Shown here: positions 1 to 10,972 of the stretch, piece after piece
How positions within the stretch are numbered: position 1 is the stretch's first letter
Layout: the number at the start of each line of letters is the position of its first letter
Assembly (NCBI RefSeq): GCF_032854445.1
Contig: NC_088307.1
Span: forward strand, 16,506,017 to 16,570,016
DNA length: 64,000 nucleotides
From: Liolophura sinensis
Lineage: Eukaryota > Mollusca > Polyplacophora > Chitonida > Chitonidae
Direction: 5' to 3'
The notes under the pieces: model-generated
Databases searched by the model: none
What the model was told of the DNA's origin: nothing
Seen by the model: only the letters and a program-made list of their open reading frames with translations
Program-made: the position numbers and the translations under genes

Positions 1-199
1 CATGTATTTGCTCGCTTTATTGCTGGGACAAGTAGCTTTGCCACTCGGTGTGGATTCTTAACAACTCAAGTCTGTTGAAGAACTAGACTAAGGACCTTGA
101 ATTTTACAAGAACAATAGTTCTCTTGGAAGTAAATATGGCACCAGGCTTCATAATTTTGTTGTATTTCTGTTGATAGAGGCCTTACATAAATATTAATA

Positions 200-460
200 T
201 ACATGTTTTGATTAACGACAACTTATGAAGTCACGTGCATGGTACACGATTTCATTCATTCACCAAGAATCTGCCTGCATCTTATAGTTATCATTCACAT
301 ATGCTGACTGCTTTTCTTGCATGAACCCGTCCTAATATCTCATTTTATATACTTTCTTAGTTCTTTGTAGTGTATTGTTGAAAATTGTTGCAAATTAGTG
401 TTGTCATTATTGACGCAGAAAGTCCATTTTGGTTGACGGCTGGTATAATAATGCCTGTTT
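200..460 (+). repeat. Probable family D fragment at left edge
   Basis: TTCATTCACCAAGAATCTGC, TTATATACTTTCTTAGTTCT and CCATTTTGGTTGACGGCTGG recall 28700-28850 and 63690-63770. It lies immediately left of the stray sulfatase exon at 547. Confidence 0.4.
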
Positions 461-546
461 CGACGAATAGATCCTTCGTACTTTGATGTGCTCTGTGTTT
501 CGGTAAAAGTACATAAATAGTTTTACACCTGTCATCATTTGTCTAG

Positions 547-640
547 GTATGGTGACATGTATGGATGAAGCTGTGGGGAATATTACTAAGTTTTTCAAGA
601 ACGTTCATGGTTGATGACACTTCCATGGTTTTCACCACAG
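547..640 (+). pseudogene. Extra, frameshifted copy of sulfatase exon 5
   Basis: The reading begins [14 protein letters not shown] as in exon 5 at 8217-8312 and keeps the splice acceptor (CTAG|GT) and donor (ACAG|GTGGGT). It is 94 nt long instead of 96: two bases are missing after the Lys-Phe-Phe-Lys-Asn stretch, so the frame breaks and runs into TGA. About 40 bp of the preceding intron (504-546) also matches, but the following intron does not. No other sulfatase exon is seen in 1-2600, so this is a relic rather than a gene. Confidence 0.85.
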
Positions 641-1532
641 GTGGGTTGCTTACTCTTTTTTCATTCTCCAGGTAAATCAACCTAGGACAATCCAGACCGG
701 ATACATTCCATTAATTATAGCGCTTGTGACCACATACACCTGGCCACAAAGCAGGGGCTACTGTGGGAATTTTGAATAAGTCCATTATTTCGTCTTTTTC
801 TCTATTATCTTCAAACTTTTTCAACAGTTTATATGCACATCAATTCATATAAGTAGACCTGAAAAAGCAGTTAAAATATGATATGTGTATGTAAATTCTA
901 ACTTTTAAATTGTGCCTTTGCATGGATTATACCTCCATGCATAGGCAGAACAATTATACCTCCATATTTTTCAACTAATAAATAAATAAATATTTGCCAT
1001 GGTGTCTTCTAATTTGGATTTGTAATTAAGCTAGTAAACAGCTGGTTGGTATCTGTTTCAAGTATGACGCGCATGCAAACCAGTTTGTGAATCTCCGTCA
1101 ACTCCCGAAGGGAAAGCCCATACGGCTATAAATGGCGGAGCGCTGGGGTAAAAGATGGAGTTGATAGATTTTGGACATTTCCTTCAAAGCTGATATTCAC
1201 GCAAAATTCGAGCCGTTTAATTCACTAGGATGAGGCAAGGTATGTGTCTACCGCGAACAGGTGCGATAACATTCGAGAAACAAGGGCTTTTTATTGCCTT
1301 TTCGTGATTTCTTGCCAAAAGTGTTTCACACTTGTTCATATATATATGGGTGCTTATATGCAAAGGTGTACCATGGTGTGTGACAATTGAAAACATTTTC
1401 AAAATACCATGATTCACATTATGAATTGTTTTTCACATAAAATAATCATTATATTTTCTGAAAAGCATATCTATTAGATAACTAAGCAGCCCTGTTGACC
1501 TATAACAATCCGAGAATAGTAGATGGTTTTAG

Positions 1533-1927
1533 TATGTTGGACGAACATTGACAGACACACAAGTGAATTTCATACACAATAATAGCTTTTCATGGAAAAG
1601 TTTATTATGCATTTGTTTGAGAGTGCAAACCAATTCTAAAGTAAAGAAGTGTGCAAAAATTTCTGAATTAGTATATTTTACAGAAATACCTACTTTATGT
1701 TGGACAAACACAAGACGGACAATGTCCTATCCAAATGTCCAAATAATATTGCCCTTAAATGCAGCTGGTTAAGGAAATGTAAACAGTTGCTAGTAGAATG
1801 ATTTCATACCAAAAAAAATGCCTGAAAACTGATCTTGTCCATAAAATAAACACTTGAAAAAAACAAAATATATGTTGGACGAACATAAGACGGACAACTT
1901 AGATGTTGGACGAACACAAGACGGACA
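1533..1927 (+). repeat. Four copies of a 26 bp GGAC motif upstream of the sulfatase
   Basis: Copies of TATGTTGGACRAACAYAAGA followed by CGGACA lie at 1533-1558, 1696-1721, 1871-1896 and 1902-1927, all on the same strand. The spacing is irregular (163, 175 and 31 bp). The rest of 643-2600 shows no exon; any promoter or 5' UTR of the sulfatase would lie in its right part. Confidence 0.8.
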
Positions 1928-2650
1928 CATAAATTGGATATTGGTATAAAGTGAGAACTATTCTTTCATAAGGATTAGTGTGTGACTGATTTATAAAGGG
2001 AGATAACTTCGAGTGTCTGTGGGTTAAGGGTGGCCAGCGGTCCTCGCGTTTCAGAACATACAAGCCACCTTAGACCGAGGTCTTGGGCTATTTATCTCTC
2101 TTTTTTGCATGGTAAACATGTTCCTATATCTTGGCAGCTTTGGAAATCTTCTGCTTGGAGGTTAAACTAGTCAGAGCTAACTGCTCTCCAGTCATGAAGG
2201 AAAATATAGAGTAAGACAGGAAGCAAAAATCACTGGCTCGGATCGTCAACCAAGATCGAGACGAATAAATATAATCAGGTATTTCAGACACCACACACTT
2301 TCCTTTCCTTTTGACCAGTACACCGTAACAACAGTATAAATTCCAGCCTGTAAATTCTTAACCGAGCCACCCGTCCGTTCACGGTCATGTCAGCTCTCAA
2401 AATCGACGCCCCGAAAGTCCTTTTCTTATACTGGTATAGCGTCGTTGGAGACTCGACGCTAATAAAAGACGGCAAATAAAAGACACCAACCAGATTATAT
2501 GGAATGGAAAGTTTGTTTTCACCCACGCTTGTGTGATCACATAATCTTCAACTTTTGGACCGTCTTACAGATCCCATATGACTTTCTCACATTCGTTCGT
2601 TCTGTTACATGGTTACAGGCGGACGGAACATCTGTGCCTCAGACAAACTC

Positions 2651-2923
2651 ATGATGACTTGGAAAACCACATTATCTGCTGTCGCAGCGGTGTTTCTGTG
2701 TGCTTTGGGAGAATTCACTGTGCAAAGTCAGAGCAACAAACAGCCCCACATCCTCTTTATAGTAGCTGATGACTATGGTTTCCATGACATTGGTTATCAC
2801 AATTCCGAAATCAAAACTCCCAATCTGGACAAACTTGCTGGAGATGGGGTGAAGCTGGAGAATTACTATGTACAGCCGATTTGCACACCGACCCGCAGTC
2901 AGCTGTTCTCAGGCAAATATCAG
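2651..2923 (+). CDS. Sulfatase exon 1: signal peptide and formylglycine motif
   Basis: Encodes residues 1-91, from the signal peptide through [12 protein letters not shown] and the CTPTRS active-site signature. It ends ...GKYQ at CAG|GTAAGC, phase 0. This is the block that binds the divalent metal and carries the catalytic Cys. Confidence 0.9.
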
Positions 2924-5900
2924 GTAAGCCATAATTGTAATTCTGCCAAAAAAATTAGTAATCAACATGGCCACAGACTCCCATTAATTTTCCAAAAGCA
3001 ACAACGTCGACCTGTAGCGCTGCGACTCAGTCCCAAACATTCTATGGCCAATAAGCTTTGGTACATACCTGGCCCAGCCTGTAATAAAGAAGCCGTGAAA
3101 ATCTTGAAATCTTGACAAAATCTGGACCTATCTATGCCGGCAGCTGGGAGGGGTGCGTGGCAATGCCAAGGGGACGTCACTTGCAGCCTCATCACCACCT
3201 GTCTCCTTGTGTCGTCTTGCCCAGAATTTCAAACTTTCATCATTAAACTCATACCTGCCCAAAGCTTAGACAGTTTCCATCATGTTGATACCAAGCATGC
3301 ACCTGTACACCAAAAACGGCAGGCTGGCAGCGAAAAAAGACTTTACACTCTAAAATACACCGAATTACATACGTCCCCTGAAGAACGGAAGTTGTAATGG
3401 GGTACTGTATCAACATATGACATTGGCCATATATTTTTTTTTTCTTTATACATGTATATTCCAGTTTGGGAAAACAAATCTGATAGAAGTGACCAATGCA
3501 CGTAAATTTGTAACACCTGAAGGATTAACTCTGTGGATCTCATTGGGATTTGAATCCAGATCTCTACGTCTAAAATGATTCAGTGCAACAACTGACAGGA
3601 AACACTGGAATACAGCGTCCATTCCATGAGAATTATGAATTGTCTCTTTGAACCAGAGTGTCGAGCAATAATTAAGCCGATGCGCTTTGTACTGAAATAG
3701 TAATTTCAGTCTCTGGCAGAGAATACCAGTGTGTCGGCTTTTCTTGTCTGTCTTAGAACTTGTAACGGCTACGTTGAAGTCGGGAGGCCCGCACCAAATC
3801 CAGGTCAGGTCATACCAAAGGCTTTATAAATGGTACTATACTGAGATATATATAGGGGCATTGAGATTGCATCATCACGATTAATCAATTTAATCTTTAT
3901 GTACTTGTATTATTTCAGATCCACACCGGTCTGCAGCACAGCCTCATCTGGTCGACACAGCCTAATGGCCTTCCCCTAGAAGACCCCACCCTGGCAGACA
4001 AGATGAAGGAAGCTGGGTACTCCACGCACATGGTGGGTAAATGGCATATCGGCTTCTACAAGGAAGAGTATCTCCCTACACGCCGCGGTTTTGACTCCTA
4101 TTTTGGTGAGGGTTTTAACTTTGTGGGTGCATTTTTTTCTGGAGCTAGGCAACAAAGCTCACAGACCTCTGAGTGGTTTGCTTTTGGTTAAATATACGTT
4201 GTTTTCAATATGATGACTGCTTCTCTATGTAGTGGGTTGCTTTTGTGGATAAGTTTACATTGCATGGACGTACTGTGTAGCGTGACAGTTCTGCAGATAA
4301 GTTTACGTTGCATTGACGTACTGTGTAGCGGGACAGTTCTGTGGGTAAGTTTACGTTGCATGGACGTAGCGGGCAGTTTTGCGGATAAGTTTACTTTGCA
4401 TGGATGTACTTGTGTAGCAGGACAGTTCTGCGGATAAGTTTGCATTGCATGGGCGTACTGTATAGTGGGTCGGCTCTGGTGATTGGTTTACGTTGCATCA
4501 ATGTACTGTGTAGCGGGACAGTTCTGCAGATAAGTTTACATTGCATGGGCGTACTGTATAGTGGGTCGGCTCTGGTGATTGGTTTACGTTGCATCAATGT
4601 ACTGTGTAGCGGGACAGTTCTGCAGATAAGTTTACATTGCATGGGCGTACTGTATAGTGGGTCGGCTCTGGTGATTGGTTTACGTTACATCAATGTACTG
4701 TGTAGCGGGACAGTTCTGCAGATAAGTTTACATTGCATGGGCGTACTGTGTAGCAGGTCGGCTCTGATGATTGGTTGACGTTGCATCGATGTACTGTGTA
4801 GGGGGACAGGGGCCTCTATGGCTGAGGTGGTTAGCACGCCAGCTCCATGCAGCGACACAAGAGCCTGTCACTAATGCGTTCGTTGTGAGTTTTAAGTCCA
4901 GCTCATGCTAGCTACCTCTCCGACCGTATGTGTGAAGGCCTTTCACAAACCTGCAGATGGTCTTTGGTTCCCTGAGCCCGCTTTCCTGATGCAGTATGCG
5001 TTGTATAAGTTAAGTATACTTGGTGGCCCTAGTGTAAAACTCAACCTTGAGCCAATTTTATGTCCAAAAAGAAAAGGACTGTAGCGCATCAACAATGTTA
5101 CAAATGTATCAGTTTCTATCATAATGTTGTACTGTCTTTAATGTCATGAGTGTGTCATCATCATTATGAGCTGGAAAAGGAAGTTTGATGTGAACAAAAT
5201 GATGTCAAAGCCCTGGCGCCGAGCATTTGACGTGGATGTCACCTGAGGCAATGAGTTCTTGGTGTTGAAAAGAGTCTCATGTAGTTTAACATTATAAATT
5301 AGGAAAAGGTATTCTAACTGAATTTTCTTCGTAATAAAATAGACGTCCCACATATCAAAGTGTAGAGCTTATGGTATTACTTGTCATGGATGAAATGCAA
5401 TTCTGGTAGCGACTTTGACTGTAAAATTAAAAGAAACATACTAAAGTTTGGGCACCTTTTTGATTTGCGAAGGTGTTAATTTTGCTATTTTTATGCATGC
5501 AAATAACACCATAGTATGAAAACTTCATGATTTGGGGATCCCAAACTAGTACATGTAATGTTCAAACCCGTTTGACTGGTTTAATGTCTTTCATAAGACC
5601 CTGATGGTATCGTGAGGGTCTCCTCTCTCAGGGTTGTTTAAAGGGAACTTTAACGTTCACAAAGCCTGATGAGGCTGGACATTTCCTTTATCCTGAAACA
5701 AGATGGCTATTATCTAGATGATATCCTCTTGAATATCGTCTAAAACATATGGATTAAAAGCACCAAACTTCAGAGAATCTTTTTTGAAATTTTTTTGAAA
5801 ATTTTAGTAACTTTCCTTGTAACACTAATTGATTTATAACTAATAATTAGATATAATTTTAGAAGAGGATTTACAGAAGAAAACGAGTGGCTGCTAGCAG

Positions 5901-8900
5901 TAATTGCCTGTAATCCTCATACACTCGGCTCAGATACTCGTATTTACAAATTGAAAAACAAACTTCAGTCAAATTAAGTATACTAACTGTATGCCTGTTT
6001 CTGTTTTGTTTCCTCTTAAAATTTTGGCTGCCTATTTCTGTTTGGTTTCCCCATAAAGGTTACTACGGTGGCGGTGAGGATTACTATGGCCACAATACCT
6101 GCTCCTACCTGCTGAAAGGCTTCTGTGGTTATGACTTCAGAGACGGAGATAAAGTCGATTATCAAGACAAGGGGAACTACTCTACACATGTCTTTACCCA
6201 GCGGGCCATAGACGTGGTTAACTCCCATGATCCAAATCAGGTGAGGCTTGTTCTTGCATAATTTTTACTGGAGTATGTATAATTTTTATTTGGGCCTCTT
6301 GTCTTCTGACATAGGTTATTCATGTGGTGAGGAGGCTGGGTGTAACACTACGCGAAATCCTATTTTCTGTTGAAATTATTCCACCTTTCCCTTCTTTGTT
6401 TGACATCTTAGACTTTGTACACATAGGTGGAGAAAATCTCAAATAATACTGATGTATACAGCAAATATATGAGGCGTTATATTTTGCATCTATGACCCCT
6501 TAAGATTATCACTTGTTTTCCAATGTAAATCTGGAATAAAAAATTGAACAGGTAGGATTTTTTTTTTCAGAAATCTGAAATCAAAACACGCATTTTATTC
6601 AACTACCACGAAGCAATTTTTACAAGGCTTAAGTACCATTTCTGCCATAAAACACGCCCATGCCCTTGGGTGAGTGGTAGATTGCCTCGCTCTCACTGAT
6701 CGTGAGACCTTTGTAACAAAAGCAGTCGATGAGGCTGTTTGTGGACTTAAGTGTGCGTTGCAGGGCACTTGTCTTCCACCAGTGTGATGGGCATATGTAA
6801 TACAAATGTTAATAACTTGCCAAAGGTCAGTGGTTTATCTTGGACACTCTGGTTTCCTACGCCCATAAAACGCGGTCATATAAGGGAAAGATTGATGTTA
6901 AGCCTGAAGGAAACAGATGTCCATTTGTTCAATAACTGACAAACTAATTTGCATTATTTTGCTGTATTTTCAGCCACTGTTTCTGTACATAGCCTTCCAA
7001 GCTGTTCACGCTCCATTAGAAGTGCCGGAGAAATATACACAGATGTACGATTTCATACAGGATAAAAACAGGAGGACCTATGCTGGTAAAATTAAGTTGT
7101 CAGTCATTTTATGTAACAATTCAAATGCCTTTAGAGTTTAGATTTGATGATTTGCAGTCTGGTTTAAATCATGCTTCTCATAATCTGCCGGCCGGGGCCA
7201 GTGGTTTGAGTAGTTCACTCAGCAGTGACCAGGTCAATTGAACTAGTTTCGTCTTCACTGGTGTCCTCCAGTGGTAAGAGATCAAAGCTTAGCACCAAGC
7301 ATTCAAAATGACTGTTTTAATCCACAAGAAAATGGAAGAGTTCATTTCATTACCCGTAATAGGGAAGCAGGAACCTGATTTTATGAATAGTAGACTAAGT
7401 GTAAGTCTGTGTTCAGATCTAGTTAGAGACAAGTCAGTATTGGGAGAGGCTGCCAGATCTGACCTGTGGAGATTGGGATCTCTTTGCAGGGTTGAATTTC
7501 AGTAAATGTTTTTTTCTTTGTCCTTGATTTGTAAATGGGGAAGTTAAGGCCAATTGCTGGTTGGCCCTCAGTCAGTAGACCAATTAGGGGGGATAATCAT
7601 TTCTGGTGGCTAGACATAGTATTCCAGGGAGGCGGCAATACAAATTGTGACATTGTAACTGGTGTGCCACAAGGAAGAACTGTTGTGATGTGACAGCAAT
7701 ACTGTTAACATAGACAAGCAAACAAACAATTCATGCCTTCCGGAATATTTTTTTTTAATTTGCTGATTGTAGAAATATATTTGTAACACGTATGATTAAT
7801 ATATGTATAGAACTTAAAACTTTGTTAATGTACATTTCCTGAAGTGGTTGAGCAGAAGCTACGTGCATGTGTGAGTCAAATGCAGGCTTCATATATCCTA
7901 GCGCGTAGTAGTCTTATTAAAATACATAAAAAATGTAACTTAAGTCCACGCTGGATCTAATACAAAGCTAGAATAAATATTACACTTTGTCATACTGACC
8001 ATTTATGTATATAGACCTTGCTTATTGTTTATGGCATTAAATCAAGTCTTTTAGTCCGTTTGTCTGTCTGTCCGTTGGTCGGTCAAATTTATGACTAACC
8101 TGGGCCATACACTTTTATAGAGAGGCCAGAGAGCAAGATGTTATGTAGCAGTTGTGAATTCTGGTTTGTTATGAAATAATACATAAATGGTTTTACACCT
8201 GTCATTATTTGTCAAGGTATGGTGACATGTATGGATGAAGCCGTGGGAAACATTACTAAGGCTTTCCAGGACAAGTTCATGTTTGAAGACACTTTCATGA
8301 TTTTCACAACAGGTAGGTTTTCTCCGACCAAAACGGTTTTCTCTCTCGCAGGCTTTTCAAGAGGGGCAATATTGTAATATGCTTAAGTACTTGTATATTT
8401 GTAACACACATATAAGTGATACATTTCAAATTCAAAATATTTTACACCTATCTATTGTCTTAGCTTATTTAAAAAAGTTACATGTGGTTATGTATGCTAT
8501 GAACGATTTTGTTACTGTTGTTAGAAATTACTTATGCGAGTTAAAGTTTAGATTTATTCAAGTGACTGAAGTCTCATTGATTTGTTATCTGAAAAGATTG
8601 TGTTTGATTCATCGACCTTTATATTGGGTCACTTAAGAACATTTTTGGCGAAATCTTGTTAATTTGTTATCAGAGAAACTTAAGTGCTGGCATGAAAAAT
8701 ATGTTTACAGACAATGGTGGTCAAATTCATGAAGGTGGGAACAATTGGCCACTCCGGGGCTGGAAGGGTTCACTTTGGGATGGAGGGATGAAAGGTGTTG
8801 GCTTTGTCCATGGCAACGGCCTGACCAAACCTGGCACAATTAACACGGGCCTAATGCATGTAACTGACTGGTATCCAACCCTGGTCAACCTTGCTAAAGG

Positions 8901-10972
8901 ATCTCTCAATGGAACCAAACTGGATGGCCATGACCAGTGGGAAACAATCAGGCACGGATACAAAACCATACACCACCAGTTGTGAACATGGACCCAAATA
9001 GCATGAATGGGAATATAGATGGATGTAGATATATAGGTTTTTTCACCTTATAGTTCACATTGAATTGCAATGTTCTTGGAGGCGGTATTAGGTATCAGTC
9101 AAATTAAGAAATTAATAAATCGATATAATAACAGTGAAGTTATACCTAAAATTTTAGAATTGGTTATTATGTTAATTTGCTCACTTGGCACACATCGGCA
9201 GAAGGGTATTGGCCTACATATATGCTTGTCAGTCAGTTGTCAGCGTACTGTGGTTTGTGTGTGTATCGTGTCTGGTGTAGTTTTTGATATATCGTTTTTT
9301 TTAATGATCCTTCCTATGATACCTTTATGGATTTTTTTCACTTTTAACAGGATAGTTTTTATATGAAGATACAAACACCTCGGAATGTAATTGGATCACA
9401 GCACTGGACTTTGGGTGCCTTATTCTAAAATTTCATCTCTTCCACATTTACTGCCCAACAATGACTAGATAAAGAATCATAACTTTTTAATTACATAAAT
9501 ATGCATCATTGTGTGAAAGAATACAAGCTTCTGCAGTATGAAACTGTATCAAATATCCATGAGCAATTTTTTTGTTTGTCATTGACAGCCAAGGCAAGCC
9601 CAGTTCACGTCAGGAAATTCTTCACAATATAGATCCACTCAGTAAAAAAACTGGTCAGCCTCTCCGTAACGCCAGTTTTGACAACACAGTGAGAGCGGCT
9701 CTTCGTGTGGGCGACTGGAAGATTATCACAGGCGGCCCAGGTTTGTAATAGAACAAGGGGTAAAGTTAAGGTATATATCTTGGTGCACTAGAGATCAAAC
9801 AGCCTTCTGATGCCTAGACAGAAATTGGCATTTTGCTGATCTTTGCAGTTATTTTTATTAACTGAAACAACATATTGAAGGGGAATCTCTGAATTAAATG
9901 CCAAACTAGGTGTTCAAAATCATTTCACTTTGCCAACACCGCAACATTGATACCAGAACCAAGGGAGATTACTCAAGATTTACATGTAGCTGTGTTGCCA
10001 TGTTATATGTATAAATATACCTTCTTTCAGACAGCTTAATGACACTGGTTTTACCAGCTGACCACTTGAACCAGTGATCTTTGGGTTTCAAGTTCACGCT
10101 TCTACATTTAGACTAAAGGGAAATTCCCTGAAGATTAGAGATACATAACCGCTCTGCAACACGGCCTGCAATAAGCCACCTCAGCAACCCTGCTCACAGC
10201 GCCAAGCCTGACGGAGATTAAGGGTTTGCGGGATTAAGTTGTCCCTTGGTTTTGAGTTCATGCTTCTACCACTAAACTATAGGAAAATTCCCTGCAGCCT
10301 CTAAATACATCCTGTATAGCATTATATACCACGCAGCCTCTAAATACATCCTATATAGCATTATATACCACGCAGCCTCTAAATACATCCTATATAGCAT
10401 TATATACCACGCAGCCTCTAAATACATTCTATATAGCATTATATACCACGCAGCCTCTAAATACATTCTATATAGCATTATATACCACGCAGCCTCTAAA
10501 TACATCCTATATAGCATTATATACCACGCAGCCTCTAAATACATCCTATATAGCATTATATACCACGCAGCCTCTAAATACATCCTATATAGCATTATAT
10601 ACCACCTTGTCACATTAAATTAACAGCTAACACACTTCTCCGGCTAGTTTGGGATTTGAACCCACAACTTAGCTGATCTAATTCTGTGTGTTGATTTCTT
10701 TAGGTAACAGCAGTTGGATTCCACCCCCACATATGGCAGGGAAAACCCAGATTTCATCTGAGGCACCAACAAAAAATCTGTGGCTGTTTAACATCGCTGT
10801 TGATCCCGAAGAGCGCGACGACATTTCTGAGCAGTACCCGGATATGGTCAGAAAGATGTTGGAAAGACTACAGGCTTATAATGTCACAGCCGTCCCTGTG
10901 CGTTACCCCAAACCAGACCCCAGGTCAAACCCCAAGCTCCATGGCGGGGCCTGGGGTCCCTGGGAGACCTAA
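2651..10972 (+). CDS. Arylsulfatase B-like sulfatase, complete, 8 exons (spliced)
   Basis: Joined exons 2651-2923, 3919-4105, 6059-6240, 6974-7085, 8217-8312, 8711-8951, 9589-9740 and 10704-10972 give 1,512 nt, a 503-residue protein plus stop, close to the usual length of animal ARSB (about 530). Seen: a hydrophobic signal peptide (about residues 5-22); metal ligands D40-D41 in IVADD; the formylglycine motif C78-T-P-T-R82; K132 and H134 in MVGKWHIG; H226 in AVHAPL; D284-N285 in TTDNGGQ; K302 in RGWKGSLW. Several N-glycosylation sequons occur (NIT, NGT, NAS, NSS, NVT). Family knowledge: such enzymes hydrolyse sulfate esters, in ARSB from N-acetylgalactosamine 4-sulfate, after Cys is converted to formylglycine in the ER, and act in lysosomes or outside the cell. 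The start at 2651 places the signal peptide at the extreme N terminus; an in-frame ATG at 2609 would add 14 polar residues. Exact substrate is unknown; it could equally be an ARSI/ARSJ-type paralogue. Confidence 0.93.
3919..4105 (+). CDS. Sulfatase exon 2
   Basis: The acceptor is TTATTTCAG|ATC and the donor TTTTG|GTGAGG, ending in phase 1. It encodes [11 protein letters not shown]...[15 protein letters not shown]..., with the conserved Lys and His of the second sulfatase signature. Confidence 0.92.
4238..4809 (+). repeat. 48 bp minisatellite organised as a 96 bp higher-order repeat (intron 2)
   Basis: Monomers of 48 bp share the core 'taagTTTACrTTGCATnnrnGTACTGTgTAG'. Two monomer types alternate, one with 'gataagtt', the other with 'gattggtt', so identical starts recur every 96 bp (4433, 4529, 4625, 4721). 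The left copies are more diverged and one is shortened. Because 48 is divisible by 3, reading frames stay open through it, but the translation is only repeat. Confidence 0.92.
4809..5045 (+). mobile_element. SINE family A, nearly full-length but diverged
   Basis: It starts GGGGCCTCTATGGCTGAGGT, a decayed tRNA-like head with A box. B-box-like GAGTTTTAAGTCCAGCTC follows, then the family body (CTCATGCTAGCTACCTCTCC..., CCTGCAGATGG). The 3' part is heavily mutated. It directly abuts the end of the 48 bp minisatellite in intron 2. Confidence 0.75.
6059..6240 (+). CDS. Sulfatase exon 3
   Basis: The acceptor is CATAAAG|GT and the donor CAG|GTGAGG, phase 1 in and phase 0 out. It encodes [14 protein letters not shown]...[14 protein letters not shown], the ARSB-type segment of a Gly/Tyr-rich loop followed by a helix. 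Confidence 0.9.
6656..6880 (+). mobile_element. SINE family C copy (intron 3)
   Basis: It shares with 45885-46115 a body reading CTTCCACCAGTGTGATGGGC..., AACTTGCCAAAGGTCAGTGG and GTTTCCTACGCCCATAAAAC. A tRNA-like GAGTGGTAGATTGCC head lies at the left. It is diverged. Confidence 0.5.
6974..7085 (+). CDS. Sulfatase exon 4
   Basis: The acceptor is TTTTCAG|CCA and the donor GCTG|GTAAAA, phase 0 in and phase 1 out. It encodes [18 protein letters not shown]..., carrying the active-site His (H226). Confidence 0.9.
8217..8312 (+). CDS. Sulfatase exon 5
   Basis: The acceptor is GTCAAG|GT and the donor ACAG|GTAGGT, phase 1 in and out. It encodes [17 protein letters not shown]...IFTT. The extra copy at 547-640 matches this exon and the roughly 40 bp of intron before it. 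Confidence 0.9.
8711..8951 (+). CDS. Sulfatase exon 6 (ends at a probable GC donor)
   Basis: The acceptor is TTTACAG|AC. It encodes [20 protein letters not shown]...[13 protein letters not shown]...DGHDQWETI, with D284, N285 and K302. Family alignment (ETIS-QG...) puts the donor at ATCAG|GCACGG, a GC rather than GT site. A GT donor at 8982 would extend the exon by exactly 30 nt in the same phase. The acceptor and body are certain; the 3' edge is not. Confidence 0.82.
9589..9740 (+). CDS. Sulfatase exon 7
   Basis: The acceptor is GACAG|CCAAGG and the donor CCAG|GTTTGT, phase 2 in and phase 1 out. It encodes [16 protein letters not shown]...[17 protein letters not shown], the ARSB C-terminal subdomain motif. 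Confidence 0.9.
10294..10605 (+). repeat. 39 bp minisatellite, 8 copies (intron 7)
   Basis: Eight near-identical head-to-tail copies of 'GCAGCCTCTAAATACATCCT...GCATTATATACCAC'. They differ at two or three positions (C/T in ACATYCT, G/A in CTRTATAG). The unit is a multiple of three, giving an artefactual 13-residue repeat on the minus strand. Confidence 0.95.
10704..10972 (+). CDS. Sulfatase exon 8 (last coding exon)
   Basis: The acceptor is TTTCTTTAG|GT. It encodes GNSSWIPPP...[24 protein letters not shown]..., then a Pro-rich tail ending GPWET and TAA at 10970-10972. No AATAAA is seen before 12466, inside the downstream repeat, so the 3' UTR end is undefined. Confidence 0.92.

Noticed and set aside
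2609-2650. Upstream in-frame ATG at 2609 as the sulfatase start
   Set aside because: It would bury the signal peptide behind 14 polar residues; the ATGATG at 2651 gives a normal secretory N terminus. Not excluded.
4404-4778. 124-codon open frame on the plus strand (and similar minus-strand frames) in intron 2
   Set aside because: It is the translation of the 48 bp minisatellite; the unit length divisible by three keeps frames open.
10294-10605. CRISPR-like regular array
   Set aside because: Units are contiguous with no unique spacers, in an animal intron.
10272-10613. 113-codon minus-strand frame with a 13-residue repeat
   Set aside because: Product of the 39 bp tandem repeat in intron 7, no real gene.
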